NCBI GenBank assembly: GCA_003990705.1
Contig: AP018318.1
Span: 1,801,501-1,865,500 of the forward strand
Direction of reading: 5' to 3'
Origin: Nostoc sp. HK-01
GTDB taxonomy: Bacteria > Cyanobacteriota > Cyanobacteriia > Cyanobacteriales > Nostocaceae
DNA length: 64,000 nt
The position numbers and the translations under genes were made by a program. Numbering within the stretch: the first letter of the stretch is position 1; each line of letters opens with the position of its first letter. Shown here one piece after another: positions 1 through 10,034 of this stretch. The notes beneath the pieces are model-generated. The model searched no databases. It saw only the letters and a list, made by a program, of their open reading frames with translations, and was not told the origin of the DNA.

Positions 1-320
1 TAACTATCTGTTGCTTCTCTGGGGTCACGGTTCGGCCCGCCAAAGGTATACAACTGTTCTAAATAAAGATTGTTGACTCTGATTTTCTCTGCCATGATGC
101 GATAGGCTGCATCTTCTAAAGATTCGCCTTGACGCACTAACGTCCCCGGAAGACTCCAATAATTTAAAAATGGTTCTTGCTGTCGCATGACGAGGAGAAC
201 CAAAAGTCGATTTTGAGCAGTATCTACAGAAAAAATTACATTATCAACACCTACCTTAAAATCAGCCAAAGGTTGTTGATTTAGCGGAGTTGGAATCTTT
301 TTGTGGTTGCGTCCTGGCAT
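1..320 (-). CDS. Nudix hydrolase, N-terminal part (runs off the window)
   Basis: Reading the minus strand from an ATG at 318-320 gives a continuous frame through position 1, about 106 residues. It starts MPGRNHKKIPTPLNQQPLAD and continues with a hydrophobic strand (RLLVLLVMR), then SLPGTLVRQGESLEDAAYRI, which resembles the start of a Nudix box (G-x5-E). The catalytic REUXEE part lies partly outside the window. The gene overlaps the 3' end of nadD by 40 bases in another frame, so the two are probably cotranscribed. Position after pncB and nadD suggests a hydrolase or NrtR-like regulator acting on ADP-ribose or NAD derivatives; that role is inference. Confidence 0.75.
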   Translation of the reverse strand, partial: MPGRNHKKIPTPLNQQPLADFKVGVDNVIFSVDTAQNRLLVLLVMRQQEPFLNYWSLPGTLVRQGESLEDAAYRIMAEKIRVNNLYLEQLYTFGGPNRDPREATDS

Positions 321-880
321 TTGTACAAATGCTGTTGATGAATATAAGCAACAATGGGAGCTATGAGGGCTTCAGTATCTCCATGTTCACGATAAGCTGT
401 TGAGGATACATCTAAACCTGTGAGGGTGGCGATCGCAATTTTACCTCCCAGATTTTTGATTGCCTCTAAGCTAGTTTCTGCTATTCCATATCCCGGTCTT
501 GGGACAATCAATAGTTCTACTTGCTGTAATAAATCTTCAATTCTATACCAGCGTGGTAGTTGATTGATCAAATCTGAACCAATTACTAAGGTGTATTCAG
601 CCTCTTCGCCCCAATGCTGTTTAGCTTTTTCTACTGTTTCTAGTGTCCGCCAGCTACTTAAATCTTGTGTGACTGCAACGTTATGCTTTGGCGCATCCAT
701 ATCCGCAATCAACAGTCGCAACATCGCCGCCCGATGTTCTAACTGGGTTTGATGCGACTTAAACGGATTATCTGCCGCCCAAACTGCCACCCAATCATAA
801 CGTTCTGACAACCATCTTAAAATCTCTTGATGCCCAGCGGTTGGGGGATCAGCACTTGTACCAAATAAAGCAATTCTCAT
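281..880 (-). CDS. nadD: Nicotinate-nucleotide adenylyltransferase
   Basis: This 199-residue protein transfers AMP from ATP to nicotinate mononucleotide, giving deamido-NAD. The nucleotidyltransferase signature is at residues 7-17 (GTSADPPTAGH), with GSDL at 101-104 and the C-terminal SSTAYR motif at 159-164, which matches the S-x-T-x-x-R ATP-binding motif of the family. Length is normal for NadD. It starts 4 bases after the pncB stop and overlaps the Nudix gene downstream, so these three genes form a minus-strand NAD salvage operon in which PncB makes the NadD substrate. Confidence 0.88.
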   Translation of the reverse strand: MRIALFGTSADPPTAGHQEILRWLSERYDWVAVWAADNPFKSHQTQLEHRAAMLRLLIADMDAPKHNVAVTQDLSSWRTLETVEKAKQHWGEEAEYTLVIGSDLINQLPRWYRIEDLLQQVELLIVPRPGYGIAETSLEAIKNLGGKIAIATLTGLDVSSTAYREHGDTEALIAPIVAYIHQQHLYKCQDATTKRFQLR

Positions 881-884
881 GATC

Positions 885-2282
885 TTACTTCACGCCCTTT
901 GCGTTCTTTGCGGTTAGTTCCTTAGTCTCCTCAGTCAACTTCTGCAACCCAGCAGAAATCTCCACCTGTAAAGCCACAGGATTCGTTAACCGTCGTGTCT
1001 CCTCTGGCAAACTTGCTACTGTCGCCGCAGTCCGCTGGCGAATTTCCGCCAAACTTTCTGGCAATTGCACCCGCTGACCTTCTTTCATGACCAATTGCAA
1101 TAAAGGTGTTTCTGATAACGGCGTTTCTGTAATTAACCCCAACCTATCAGCTTTGACCTTACCGCCGACAAATGACCGAAAAATCTGCTTGCGTCCTGGA
1201 TAAGTCGCCTTACCACTGGACTGTTTCATCACTGGAATGCCATCAATATCTACCAGTTTATATACGCCATTGACAGGTGTACCTGTAACGAGTCGCGTTC
1301 CTAAGCCGTAACCATCAATAGCCGCCCCAGCCGCCTTGAGTCGGGCAATTTCCCATTCATCCAAGTCACCACTCGCAACAATTGGCACATTTGGTAACAG
1401 CGATCGCACTTGTTGGGATAAACTCACCAAATCCCCAGAATCTAATCTGACACCCGATAATTCCATTTCCCCGGTTTTGACTTTTATTGCCAACTGTTCA
1501 GCCGCTGCGATGGTATCGTAAGTGTCTATCAACAATGGCGCACCGGGAAAATAGCGATGAAATGCTGTAAAAGCTTCTGCTTCACTACCTTCCATTGCTG
1601 ATAACGCCATAACTAAAGCGTGAGCCATCGTACCACTTGGCTGCTGACCTAGTTGTAGCGCTGCTAACACATTGGAGGTGGCATCTAATCCCCCCGCTAA
1701 GGCTGCCCGTGCTGCCCACAAAGCCCCTTGAGGACTGAATGCCCGCCGTGTACCGAACTCTAAAAGTTTGGCTTTTTCCCCAGCAACATCACGTAGACGC
1801 GCCGCCCTGGTGGCAATCAAAGTTTGATAATTGAGTGTATTTAATAGATAAGTTTCTATGAGTTGCGCTTGCCACAGCGGCGCTTCGATTCGCAAAAATG
1901 GCTCATTAGCAAATACGGCTGTGCCTTCGGGAACTGCCCAGACATTACCAGTAAACTTACCATCAGCAAGTAAAGACCAAAAGCGATCGCTTGCATGGGC
2001 AAAAATTCCTGTCGCCTGTAGCGCGGCAATTTGTGAATGAGTAAAACTTAACTTTTCTAAATATGCCAGAGCTTGCTCTAGTCCCATTGCAATGAGATAG
2101 CCAAAATTTTCTGGCGATCGCCTTACAAATAACTCAAAACTCGCTTGTTTTTGTTCTATTCCTTCACCTACATAACAAGCTGCCATTGTTAGCTGGTAAA
2201 GGTCTGTAAGCAAGCTGTAATCAGCCGCAGAGATTGTCAGGTCTTGGTGCTGGTAGCTGCCCAAGTCTGGGATAGTTGTCAT
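885..2282 (-). CDS. pncB: Nicotinate phosphoribosyltransferase
   Basis: The 465-residue product converts nicotinate and PRPP to nicotinate mononucleotide, the entry step of the Preiss-Handler salvage route. Family hallmarks seen are SLLTDLYQLTM near the N terminus, LEFGTRRAFSPQGA in the middle, GGLDATSNV, SGVRLDSGDL (PRPP/nicotinate site region), and YGLGTRLVTG followed by a basic KATYPGRKQIFR segment. It is the first gene of the minus-strand pncB-nadD-Nudix operon. The C-terminal tail is rich in Glu, Lys and Thr and is probably flexible. Confidence 0.9.
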   Translation of the reverse strand: MTTIPDLGSYQHQDLTISAADYSLLTDLYQLTMAACYVGEGIEQKQASFELFVRRSPENFGYLIAMGLEQALAYLEKLSFTHSQIAALQATGIFAHASDRFWSLLADGKFTGNVWAVPEGTAVFANEPFLRIEAPLWQAQLIETYLLNTLNYQTLIATRAARLRDVAGEKAKLLEFGTRRAFSPQGALWAARAALAGGLDATSNVLAALQLGQQPSGTMAHALVMALSAMEGSEAEAFTAFHRYFPGAPLLIDTYDTIAAAEQLAIKVKTGEMELSGVRLDSGDLVSLSQQVRSLLPNVPIVASGDLDEWEIARLKAAGAAIDGYGLGTRLVTGTPVNGVYKLVDIDGIPVMKQSSGKATYPGRKQIFRSFVGGKVKADRLGLITETPLSETPLLQLVMKEGQRVQLPESLAEIRQRTAATVASLPEETRRLTNPVALQVEISAGLQKLTEETKELTAKNAKGVK

Positions 2283-2690
2283 GTAAGAGCTTCCTTACAA
2301 GAATGCTGCTTTCTATTATGGTAGTTTTTACCATAAATAATGTCAACTCCTAAAAAAAATTAAGTTGTCTACTTCATCAAAACAACATAATCAGATGAGA
2401 ATAATCATAAGTTATGCCAATATTTAATCTTTTTTAATAGTTTATTTTCCATAAATCAAATTCTCTAAAACATCCATATCTATAAGAGAAACAGGTGTAA
2501 TCAAGAGTTCTGTTATAATTAGAATTGCAGCAAAAGTTTAAACTTTTTTCCCAACCTAAAGTATTGCAAAGCTATTTAAAAAAGTATTGCGTAAACTCTC
2601 AATATATTGAGAGTCTGAGCGATAGGAGAATATCGCATTAAAGTAGAAAGATAACAATTAAATTGACTCAAAAATCAGGAGTCTAAAAAT
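2283..2690. other. Intergenic region with a palindrome
   Basis: AT-rich spacer between the divergent pncB operon and the small plus-strand gene at 2691. It holds the promoters of both by position. The one clear structure is a perfect 20-base palindrome at 2595-2614 (ACTCTCAATATATTGAGAGT), annotated separately. No coding sequence was found. Confidence 0.6.
2595..2614. promoter_or_regulatory. Perfect 20-bp palindrome upstream of the 50-aa gene
   Basis: The sequence ACTCTCAATATATTGAGAGT is its own reverse complement over all 20 bases and lies about 77 bases upstream of the start at 2691. It has no following T-run, so an operator or RNA hairpin is more likely than a terminator. The binding factor is unknown. 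Confidence 0.4.
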
Positions 2691-2843
2691 ATGGGTATTT
2701 CCAATATCATCGCTAGGATAACCGAGTATATCTCTGAAGCCGCAATGCGAATTTTTGGCCCTACAGATGATCAATATCCTAATACTGGGGTGCAACCTTT
2801 TACGGGTGAACCTTATAAGAAAGGAACAGCTGATATTTGGTAG
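2691..2843 (+). CDS. Small 50-aa protein, function unknown
   Basis: The frame ATG 2691 to TAG 2841-2843 encodes 50 residues, starting MGISNIIARITEYISEAAMR and ending KKGTADIW. A Shine-Dalgarno AGGAG lies 9-10 bases before the ATG, and an intrinsic terminator follows at 2874-2906, so this looks like a complete small transcription unit. The first half could form an amphipathic helix; the second half is rich in Pro, Gly and Asp. I do not recognise a domain. Confidence 0.65.
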   Translation: MGISNIIARITEYISEAAMRIFGPTDDQYPNTGVQPFTGEPYKKGTADIW

Positions 2844-2873
2844 AACATGAAATATTTAAAGATGAGTGAGGTA

Positions 2874-2906
2874 AAGGCTTGAGCTAAAAACTTAAGCCTT
2901 TTTATT
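2874..2906 (+). terminator. Intrinsic terminator of the 50-aa gene
   Basis: AAGGCTTGAG (2874-2883) pairs with CTTAAGCCTT (2891-2900) with one G-T pair and a 7-base loop, followed by TTTATT. It lies 30 bases after the stop at 2843. Confidence 0.7.
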
Positions 2907-2947
2907 GTGTGAAAATAGGGAAAATATTAACTTTTTATTTCCCCAGA

Positions 2948-3736
2948 TTATTTCCGAAAGATTTCTGCAAAAAATTGCCGCATATCTTCCCAAGAACGTT
3001 TATCAGCAATAGGGTTATATAGCGCTCCTTTTAACTCCCCTTTATATTCTGGGTTAGTAAAAGCGTGTTCTGTACCACCATAAGAAATTAACTGCCAGTC
3101 TACATTTGCTTGGCGCATTTCGTTTTCAAAAGCTGTGACTTGTTCGGCTGGAACAAATGGGTCATTAGCACCATGTAATACTAAAACTTTGGCTTTGATA
3201 TTTTTAGCATCGTTAGGGTTTGGTGTATCGAGATTGCCATGAAAACTGACTACTCCGGCGATATTTGCACCACTACGGGCAAGTTCTAAGACTGTACCAC
3301 CGCCAAAACAATAACCGATCGCCGCAATGCGTTTAACATCAGTTAGTGGGTTGGCTTGTAATACTTTTAACCCAGCATTAGCGCGATCGCGCAACAATTG
3401 TCTATCATTCCGATAAATAGTCGCTTGCTTACCCGACTCTTCAGGATTCTTTGGTCTAATACCTTTACCATAAATATCCGCAGCAAAAGCAACATAACCC
3501 AGCTTGGCTAATTGTTCGGTGCGTTTTTTCGCATAAGCTTGCAGTCCATTCCACTCATGCACCACTAAAACCCCAGGACGTTTGCCTTTAATTGCATCAT
3601 CGTAAGCTAAATAGCCTTGTAAAACCGTATTTCCTTGCTTATACTCAACATTCTTGGTTTTAATCGCAGCTAATGTCTGTGTAGCAGCCAATAACACAGC
3701 CACAGGTGTAATCAAAACAGAAAGCAATAATTTCAT
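2948..3736 (-). CDS. Secreted dienelactone hydrolase family protein
   Basis: This 262-residue alpha/beta hydrolase has an N-terminal signal peptide (about residues 1-24, MKLLLSVLITPV...TLAA). The nucleophile elbow is GYCFGGG with Cys143. The rest of the triad is visible as D192 (HGANDPFVP) and H224 (GGTEHAF), the Cys-Asp-His arrangement of dienelactone hydrolases. The early VHEWNGL motif also fits the family. Substrate is unknown; periplasmic or extracellular location follows from the leader. Confidence 0.82.
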   Translation of the reverse strand: MKLLLSVLITPVAVLLAATQTLAAIKTKNVEYKQGNTVLQGYLAYDDAIKGKRPGVLVVHEWNGLQAYAKKRTEQLAKLGYVAFAADIYGKGIRPKNPEESGKQATIYRNDRQLLRDRANAGLKVLQANPLTDVKRIAAIGYCFGGGTVLELARSGANIAGVVSFHGNLDTPNPNDAKNIKAKVLVLHGANDPFVPAEQVTAFENEMRQANVDWQLISYGGTEHAFTNPEYKGELKGALYNPIADKRSWEDMRQFFAEIFRK

Positions 3737-4004
3737 CTGAGGACACCCAGTATCAATAGTAATCTGGGATGATTATCTCTGGAAAAAGAACAAAAACGAA
3801 TACAACTTATAGCAATTGCTTGAGATATTAGGGTAAAAACTAAAAAATATAGACAATCAGGGGCTTTCAAAGCTGTTCCCTATTGCCTGTTCCCTGTTCC
3901 CTGCTATGTATATTCGGTTATTTCGGCATTTTGGCAAAGCTAAAAATCACAGCGATCGCTACATTAGAAGATATATGGATATTTATCGGCATTAACATAA
4001 CCCT

Positions 4005-6110
4005 ATGAGTGCAGCCACTATTCCCCAAAATCCCTTGCTTAAAGGTACTGGCTTACCGCCCTTCACCGAGATACAACCAGAACAAGTAATTCCAGCCTTC
4101 ACTCAGTTGTTAAAAGAACTGGATGAGCAACTTACTACAATAGAAACTAATGTCCAGCCGACTTGGAACGGTTTAGTCGAACCATTAGAAAAACTCACAG
4201 AAAGGATGAACTGGACTTGGGGCATAGTCAGTCATTTAATGGGAGTGAAGAATAGTCCCCAGCTGCGCGAAGCTTATGAAACTGTCCAACCCGAAGTCGT
4301 ACAGTTCAGCAATAAACTGGGTCAAAGTCAAGTTATCTACAACGCCTTTAAACAACTCCGGGCTAGTGAGACCTGGGCAACCCTAGAACCAGCCCAACAG
4401 CGCATTGTTGACTCTGCCATCCGAGATGCAGAATTGTCTGGTGTAGGCTTATCAGGAGAAGCACGCGATCGCTATAATGCCATTCAAATGGAGTTAGCAG
4501 AATTATCGACAAAATTCTCTAACCATGTATTAGATGCCACCAAAGCTTATAGCTTAACCCTGACAACTCAAGCAGAAGTTGACGGCTTACCCCAAAGTTC
4601 CCTCAGTCTAGCAGCCCAAGCAGCCCGTGCCGCTGGTGAAGAAAACGCCACCCCCGAAAATGGCCCTTGGCGCATCACCTTAGATTTTCCCAGCTACGGG
4701 CCGTTTATGCAGCACAGCACCCGCCGAGACTTGCGTGAACAGCTGTACAAAGCTTATATCACCCGCGCTTCCTCTGGTGAGTTAGATAATAATCCTTTAA
4801 TTGTGCGAATTTTGGAATTACGGCAAGAACTAGCAAATTTATTAGGCTACAAAAACTTTGCCGAATTGAGCCTTGCGAGTAAAATGGCTCCTAATGTAGC
4901 AGCAGTAGAAGCACTACTCGAAGAACTGCGGAGTGCAAGTTATGATGCGGCCACCAAAGAATTAGCCGAACTTAAAGCCTTTGCTGCTGCTAAAGGCGCA
5001 CCAGAAGCCACAGATTTACAACATTGGGATATTAGCTTTTGGGCAGAACGCCAAAGAGAAGAAAAATTTGCCTTTACAACCGAAGAATTACGTCCTTATT
5101 TCCCCTTACCCCAAGTTTTAGACGGCTTATTTGGACTAGTTAAGCGGCTGTTTGGTGTCACTGTCACCCCAGATGATGGGCAAGCACCAGTTTGGCATGA
5201 GGATGTCAGATATTTCCAAATTGCCGATGAAACAGGTAAACCCATCGCCTACTTTTACCTTGATCCTTTCAGCCGTCCTGCGGAGAAGCGCGGCGGTGCA
5301 TGGATGGATGTCTGCATTAACCGCAGCAAAATTAATGATAACGGTGCAACCTCTGTCCGTTTGCCTGTAGCCTATTTGGTGTGTAACCAAACTCCACCAG
5401 TGGATGGCAAGCCTAGTTTAATGACCTTCTATGAAGTGGAGACATTATTTCACGAATTTGGTCATGGCTTACATCACATGCTTACCAAAGTTGATTACAC
5501 CAGCGCCGCCGGAATCAACAATGTTGAGTGGGATGCTGTAGAATTGCCAAGTCAATTCATGGAAAACTGGTGCTATGAAAGACCAACTTTGTTTGGTATG
5601 GCCAAGCATTATGAAACTGGCGAACCTTTACCAGAGCATTATTATCAAAAACTCTTAGCCGCCCGCAATTATATGAGTGGTAGTGCTACATTGCGGCAAG
5701 TTCACTTTAGCACTGTAGATATAGAACTACACGATCGCTATCGTCCTGGTAGTGATGAAACTCCTGCACAAGTGCGCCAGCGTATTGCCAAGACAACAAC
5801 AGTTTTACCACCCCTACCCGAAGATTCTTTCTTGTGTGCGTTTGGGCATATCTTTGAAGGTGGTTATGCAGCAGGTTATTACAGCTATAAATGGGCTGAG
5901 GTACTCAGTGCTGATGCTTTCGCCGCCTTTGAAGAAGCTGGCTTAGATGATGAAGCAGCAGTTCAAACAACAGGTAGACGCTACCGGGATACCGTACTGG
6001 CGCTTGGTGGTAGCAAGCACCCAATGGAAATATTCAAAGCTTTCCGGGGACGGGAACCCAGTACAGTTTCGTTGCTACGGCATAATGGTTTGTTAAACAC
6101 AGCAGCTTAA
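4005..6110 (+). CDS. M3 family oligopeptidase (oligopeptidase A type)
   Basis: A 701-residue cytosolic zinc metallopeptidase that degrades short peptides. The zinc motif HEFGH is at about residues 483-487 in LFHEFGHGLHHML, with the third ligand region NVEWDAVELPSQFMENW following, as in oligopeptidase A and thimet peptidases. The N-terminal NPLLKGTGLPPFTEIQPE and C-terminal GGYAAGYYSYKWAEVL segments are also typical. Length is standard and there is no signal peptide. A terminator follows at 6140-6172. prlC/opdA would be the enterobacterial name; I leave the symbol blank. Confidence 0.9.
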   Translation: MSAATIPQNPLLKGTGLPPFTEIQPEQVIPAFTQLLKELDEQLTTIETNVQPTWNGLVEPLEKLTERMNWTWGIVSHLMGVKNSPQLREAYETVQPEVVQFSNKLGQSQVIYNAFKQLRASETWATLEPAQQRIVDSAIRDAELSGVGLSGEARDRYNAIQMELAELSTKFSNHVLDATKAYSLTLTTQAEVDGLPQSSLSLAAQAARAAGEENATPENGPWRITLDFPSYGPFMQHSTRRDLREQLYKAYITRASSGELDNNPLIVRILELRQELANLLGYKNFAELSLASKMAPNVAAVEALLEELRSASYDAATKELAELKAFAAAKGAPEATDLQHWDISFWAERQREEKFAFTTEELRPYFPLPQVLDGLFGLVKRLFGVTVTPDDGQAPVWHEDVRYFQIADETGKPIAYFYLDPFSRPAEKRGGAWMDVCINRSKINDNGATSVRLPVAYLVCNQTPPVDGKPSLMTFYEVETLFHEFGHGLHHMLTKVDYTSAAGINNVEWDAVELPSQFMENWCYERPTLFGMAKHYETGEPLPEHYYQKLLAARNYMSGSATLRQVHFSTVDIELHDRYRPGSDETPAQVRQRIAKTTTVLPPLPEDSFLCAFGHIFEGGYAAGYYSYKWAEVLSADAFAAFEEAGLDDEAAVQTTGRRYRDTVLALGGSKHPMEIFKAFRGREPSTVSLLRHNGLLNTAA

Positions 6111-6139
6111 GAAAATTGGTGAATTGGTATTAGATTTAG

Positions 6140-6172
6140 ATACCCAACTTTTTTTTAAAGTTGGGTATTTTG
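6140..6172 (+). terminator. Intrinsic terminator after the M3 peptidase
   Basis: TACCCAACT and AGTTGGGTA form a 9-bp stem around a T-rich loop, followed by TTTTG, about 30 bases after the stop. Confidence 0.75.
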
Positions 6173-6362
6173 TTAATACTTTGCTGTAGGTATTACTAAT
6201 TACTATAAACATCTCCTTCAGTAGGAATAATTAGGTAGTTGTTTATATTAAGGATTTAGAATAACTGTTAAATATTGCTGCAAAATAGGAGTTTTCCTTG
6301 AATAATCTTCCTAGATTTCCCGATGATAATTTCAATCATTCACACATTCAGGAGTAAATCTA

Positions 6363-6623
6363 GTGCTGACTTCCACATTATTAGCAGCAGCAACCGCACC
6401 CCTACAATGGAGTCCTTCCATTGGCATCATCATGATTCTTGCTAACGTCATAGCTATTGCCTTTGGCAAATCTAGCATTAAGTATCCCAATTCTGAGCCA
6501 GCTTTACCTTCAGCAAATTTCTTTGGTGGCTTTGGTGTACCTGCGCTACTTGCAACTACAGCCTTTGGTCACATTTTAGGTGTAGGTATCATCTTAGGAT
6601 TGCACAACCTGGGTAGATTCTAA
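6363..6623 (+). CDS. psaK: Photosystem I reaction center subunit PsaK
   Basis: The 86-residue protein is the peripheral PSI subunit PsaK, which has two transmembrane helices and helps dock antenna proteins. The first helix (SIGIIMILANVIAIAFG) and the second (GVPALLATTAFGHILGVGII) flank a conserved loop with KYPNSEPALPSANFFGGFG. The start is GTG at 6363: no ATG precedes the conserved N terminus, and AGGAG is found just upstream. The gene appears monocistronic. Confidence 0.93.
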   Translation: MLTSTLLAAATAPLQWSPSIGIIMILANVIAIAFGKSSIKYPNSEPALPSANFFGGFGVPALLATTAFGHILGVGIILGLHNLGRF

Positions 6624-6797
6624 GTTTTATACCTCAGTTTGCACTTAGTTCAATACTGTTTTGTCTCAACAATTTGAGCTAGAAATTAACATTTCTGGCT
6701 CTTTTGTATCTGCAAGCATAGAGCGAGACCTTAGTGATATCATATCTGGTATCAAGACTTATCACTCAGCACTATATGTCTGAATGGCATATTTGTA

Positions 6798-7070
6798 TCA
6801 AAAAAAGCAATAATGCTTTTTTACGTCGCTGATAATTTCCCATATACAAGACATACCAGCAGGAAAAGTCACCAAATCTCCTTTACCCATCTGCACTGGT
6901 TGTCCGCCATCCGGCGTAACAATGACATCACCTGCCAAAAAGTAGCAAGTTTCTTCAGTATCATAAGTCCAGGGAAACTTGGAGACTTCCTTTTGCCAAA
7001 TCGCCCATTTGAACACTCCCAAATCTTGCAAATATTCTTGACTGGGTTGATGCTCAATTTTAATTTCCAT
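6798..7070 (-). CDS. Cupin domain protein
   Basis: With the start placed at ATG 7068-7070 the product is 90 residues, beginning MEIKIEHQPS. The longer frame to 7121 overlaps the upstream gene and is less likely. The body reads as a single small cupin barrel (TYDTEETCYFLAGDVIVTPDGG...VQMGKGDLVTFPAGM), close to the (S)-ureidoglycine aminohydrolase/EutQ-like cupin group. Glu residues of the first cupin motif are present, but the second motif lacks an obvious metal-binding His. It follows the Mo-nitro_C gene on the same strand with 22 bases between them. Confidence 0.75.
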   Translation of the reverse strand: MEIKIEHQPSQEYLQDLGVFKWAIWQKEVSKFPWTYDTEETCYFLAGDVIVTPDGGQPVQMGKGDLVTFPAGMSCIWEIISDVKKHYCFF

Positions 7071-7092
7071 GTTTTGTGTTCTCAGTTTGCGT

Positions 7093-7458
7093 TTAACAGT
7101 AGGACTGAATGTCTTCGCCACACTGATCTACTAAATAACACAACGCCCGAAAACGCAAGCCGACAAATTGATCATAAAGAGGATTCAGTTTGCACATAGG
7201 TGGAATGTGGGCTATTGTGCGGCCGAATAAAACAATATCACGCTCGAAAGGACACTGTGCTGGAATCAATTTAGCAATAAAGTGTGCTACTTTACGATTT
7301 TGAATTTCGAGTTCATCTAGCCGTTGACGTAATGGTTGCAGAATATCATGTTGAGATGGTGCTAAGGGATTTTTGAGAGCTAATTTTGCATTTTCCTCTA
7401 AAGTTTCAGGCTGAATGAAAGCAGTCAGAATAATAGATAGATTATTTGTTTTGAGCAT
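7093..7458 (-). CDS. Mo-dependent nitrogenase C-terminal (Mo-nitro_C) domain protein
   Basis: Start chosen at ATG 7456-7458 (MLKTNNLSII), giving 121 residues. The second half carries QCPFERDIVLFGR, HIPPMCKLNPLYDQFVGLRF and RALCYLVDQCGED, the conserved Cys-containing pattern that I recall for cyanobacterial stand-alone proteins annotated as Mo-dependent nitrogenase C-terminus. Function is not established, and the domain is not itself a nitrogenase subunit. It is followed by a cupin gene on the same strand and may be cotranscribed with it. Confidence 0.7.
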   Translation of the reverse strand: MLKTNNLSIILTAFIQPETLEENAKLALKNPLAPSQHDILQPLRQRLDELEIQNRKVAHFIAKLIPAQCPFERDIVLFGRTIAHIPPMCKLNPLYDQFVGLRFRALCYLVDQCGEDIQSYC

Positions 7459-8238
7459 GATCGTTAGTGATTTTTTCTGAGTTTGATACACTAGCCGGTT
7501 ACAGATTTAAGTCTGATCTCGCAATTGATTCCAGCAGTTTATTTCGCGCTTGCAGAGATAAGTTTCTGTAAGCACAAAATGCTTATTTGGTTTACAAAAT
7601 GCGAGTAAATGTTGACTTAATTGATATTTAAACCCACCGTATGGTGGAGAACTGTCCCGTTAACTACAAAATAACAAAGAAAATATAAAAGTGGGATTTT
7701 TTTAACTTATTGATTGCTGATACAGGAAATAGCAATTTCATATATTTAATTTAGATCACACGTTCGGAAACTATACAGTATCCAGAGAGTGACTTTTGCG
7801 AACGAAAGCGCAGCTTTATTCTGACTTCAGCTAGACTTCTCAGGAATTACCTCCGAAAGCTAAATGATTTTAGGATATTGAGTATCAAATAAATTGTTAT
7901 GTAGGCTACATAAGTAGACCCAAATATTATTTAATTAGTTCCTCAAAATCGTTTCATAAGCAGAGACTAATAATGTTGTGTAAGTAACCAAACAGAACAT
8001 CAGGGACGCAAATTAAATCTATCAAGATGGTTAATTATGAAGTAGTCAGGATAAGAGATGTTTAACAACCAGCTATGTTTGAAATAAATATCTATGCCCA
8101 ATAGTGTAAAATCTTCACGCTATCTTCACATAATACTTAAATCAATCGGCTCACTTTAGTGTAATCAATACTAAAAAATAACGTAACCTTTCTGCACTCT
8201 TCTCTATCTCTGCATTTTTGGGTGAACAAAAATAAAAA
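7459..8238. other. Long AT-rich intergenic region
   Basis: About 780 bases between the Mo-nitro_C gene start and the chlN terminator. Only very short frames occur on either strand. A small hairpin (CCACC-GTAT-GGTGG near 7634-7648) was seen. No RNA gene or clear operator was recognised. Confidence 0.5.
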
Positions 8239-8262
8239 AGGCGAACTTTGTTTAGTTCGCCT
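8239..8262 (-). terminator. Intrinsic terminator of the chlL-chlN operon
   Basis: AGGCGAACT (8239-8247) and AGTTCGCCT (8254-8262) form a perfect 9-bp stem with a 6-base loop. On the minus strand it is followed by a T-rich run (TTTTTTATTTTTG), as expected after the chlN stop at 8303. Confidence 0.85.
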
Positions 8263-8302
8263 CAAAAATCATAGTTGTAAGAAATTATTCACAAAGTCAA
8301 TC

Positions 8303-9751
<1,449 letters not shown>

Positions 9752-9819
9752 TCAGCAACAAGAAGAGTTGGGGAGTGAATAGCAGTGAGAGGATGATTAC
9801 CCACTCTCTATTCCTCACT

Positions 9820-9995
9820 CCCTAACGCCACTGGCAACAACGGAGTTTACCTCCCTTCGGGTTCGCAGTTCCTTCTCCTGGCAAAGACGCTGCGCGTAGC
9901 TTGCTTCCCCGTAGGGGTACAAGTCGGCAAAGCCTCTCAACGGACTGCTGTTCACCGCAATGCAGTGGCTCTTCCCTGCTTTTCGGCACATAGCA
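9820..9995. repeat. GC-rich Nostocales-type intergenic repeat module
   Basis: Between chlN and the DUF5331 gene the base composition changes to GC-rich text containing small palindromic modules (for example GACGCTGCGCGTAGC and CTTCCCCGTAGGGGTA). From memory, very similar modules are scattered through Nostoc and Anabaena genomes. A 69-codon minus-strand frame across it is a by-product of the repeat. It probably inserted into the operon without breaking a gene. Confidence 0.65.
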
Positions 9996-10034
9996 CCAGT
10001 GAGTAATCCCTAAATTCAACTTAAACAGCAACTT

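Noticed and set aside
9822-10031. 69-codon minus-strand frame between chlN and the DUF5331 gene
   Set aside because: It lies entirely within a dispersed GC-rich repeat and has the typical translated-repeat text.
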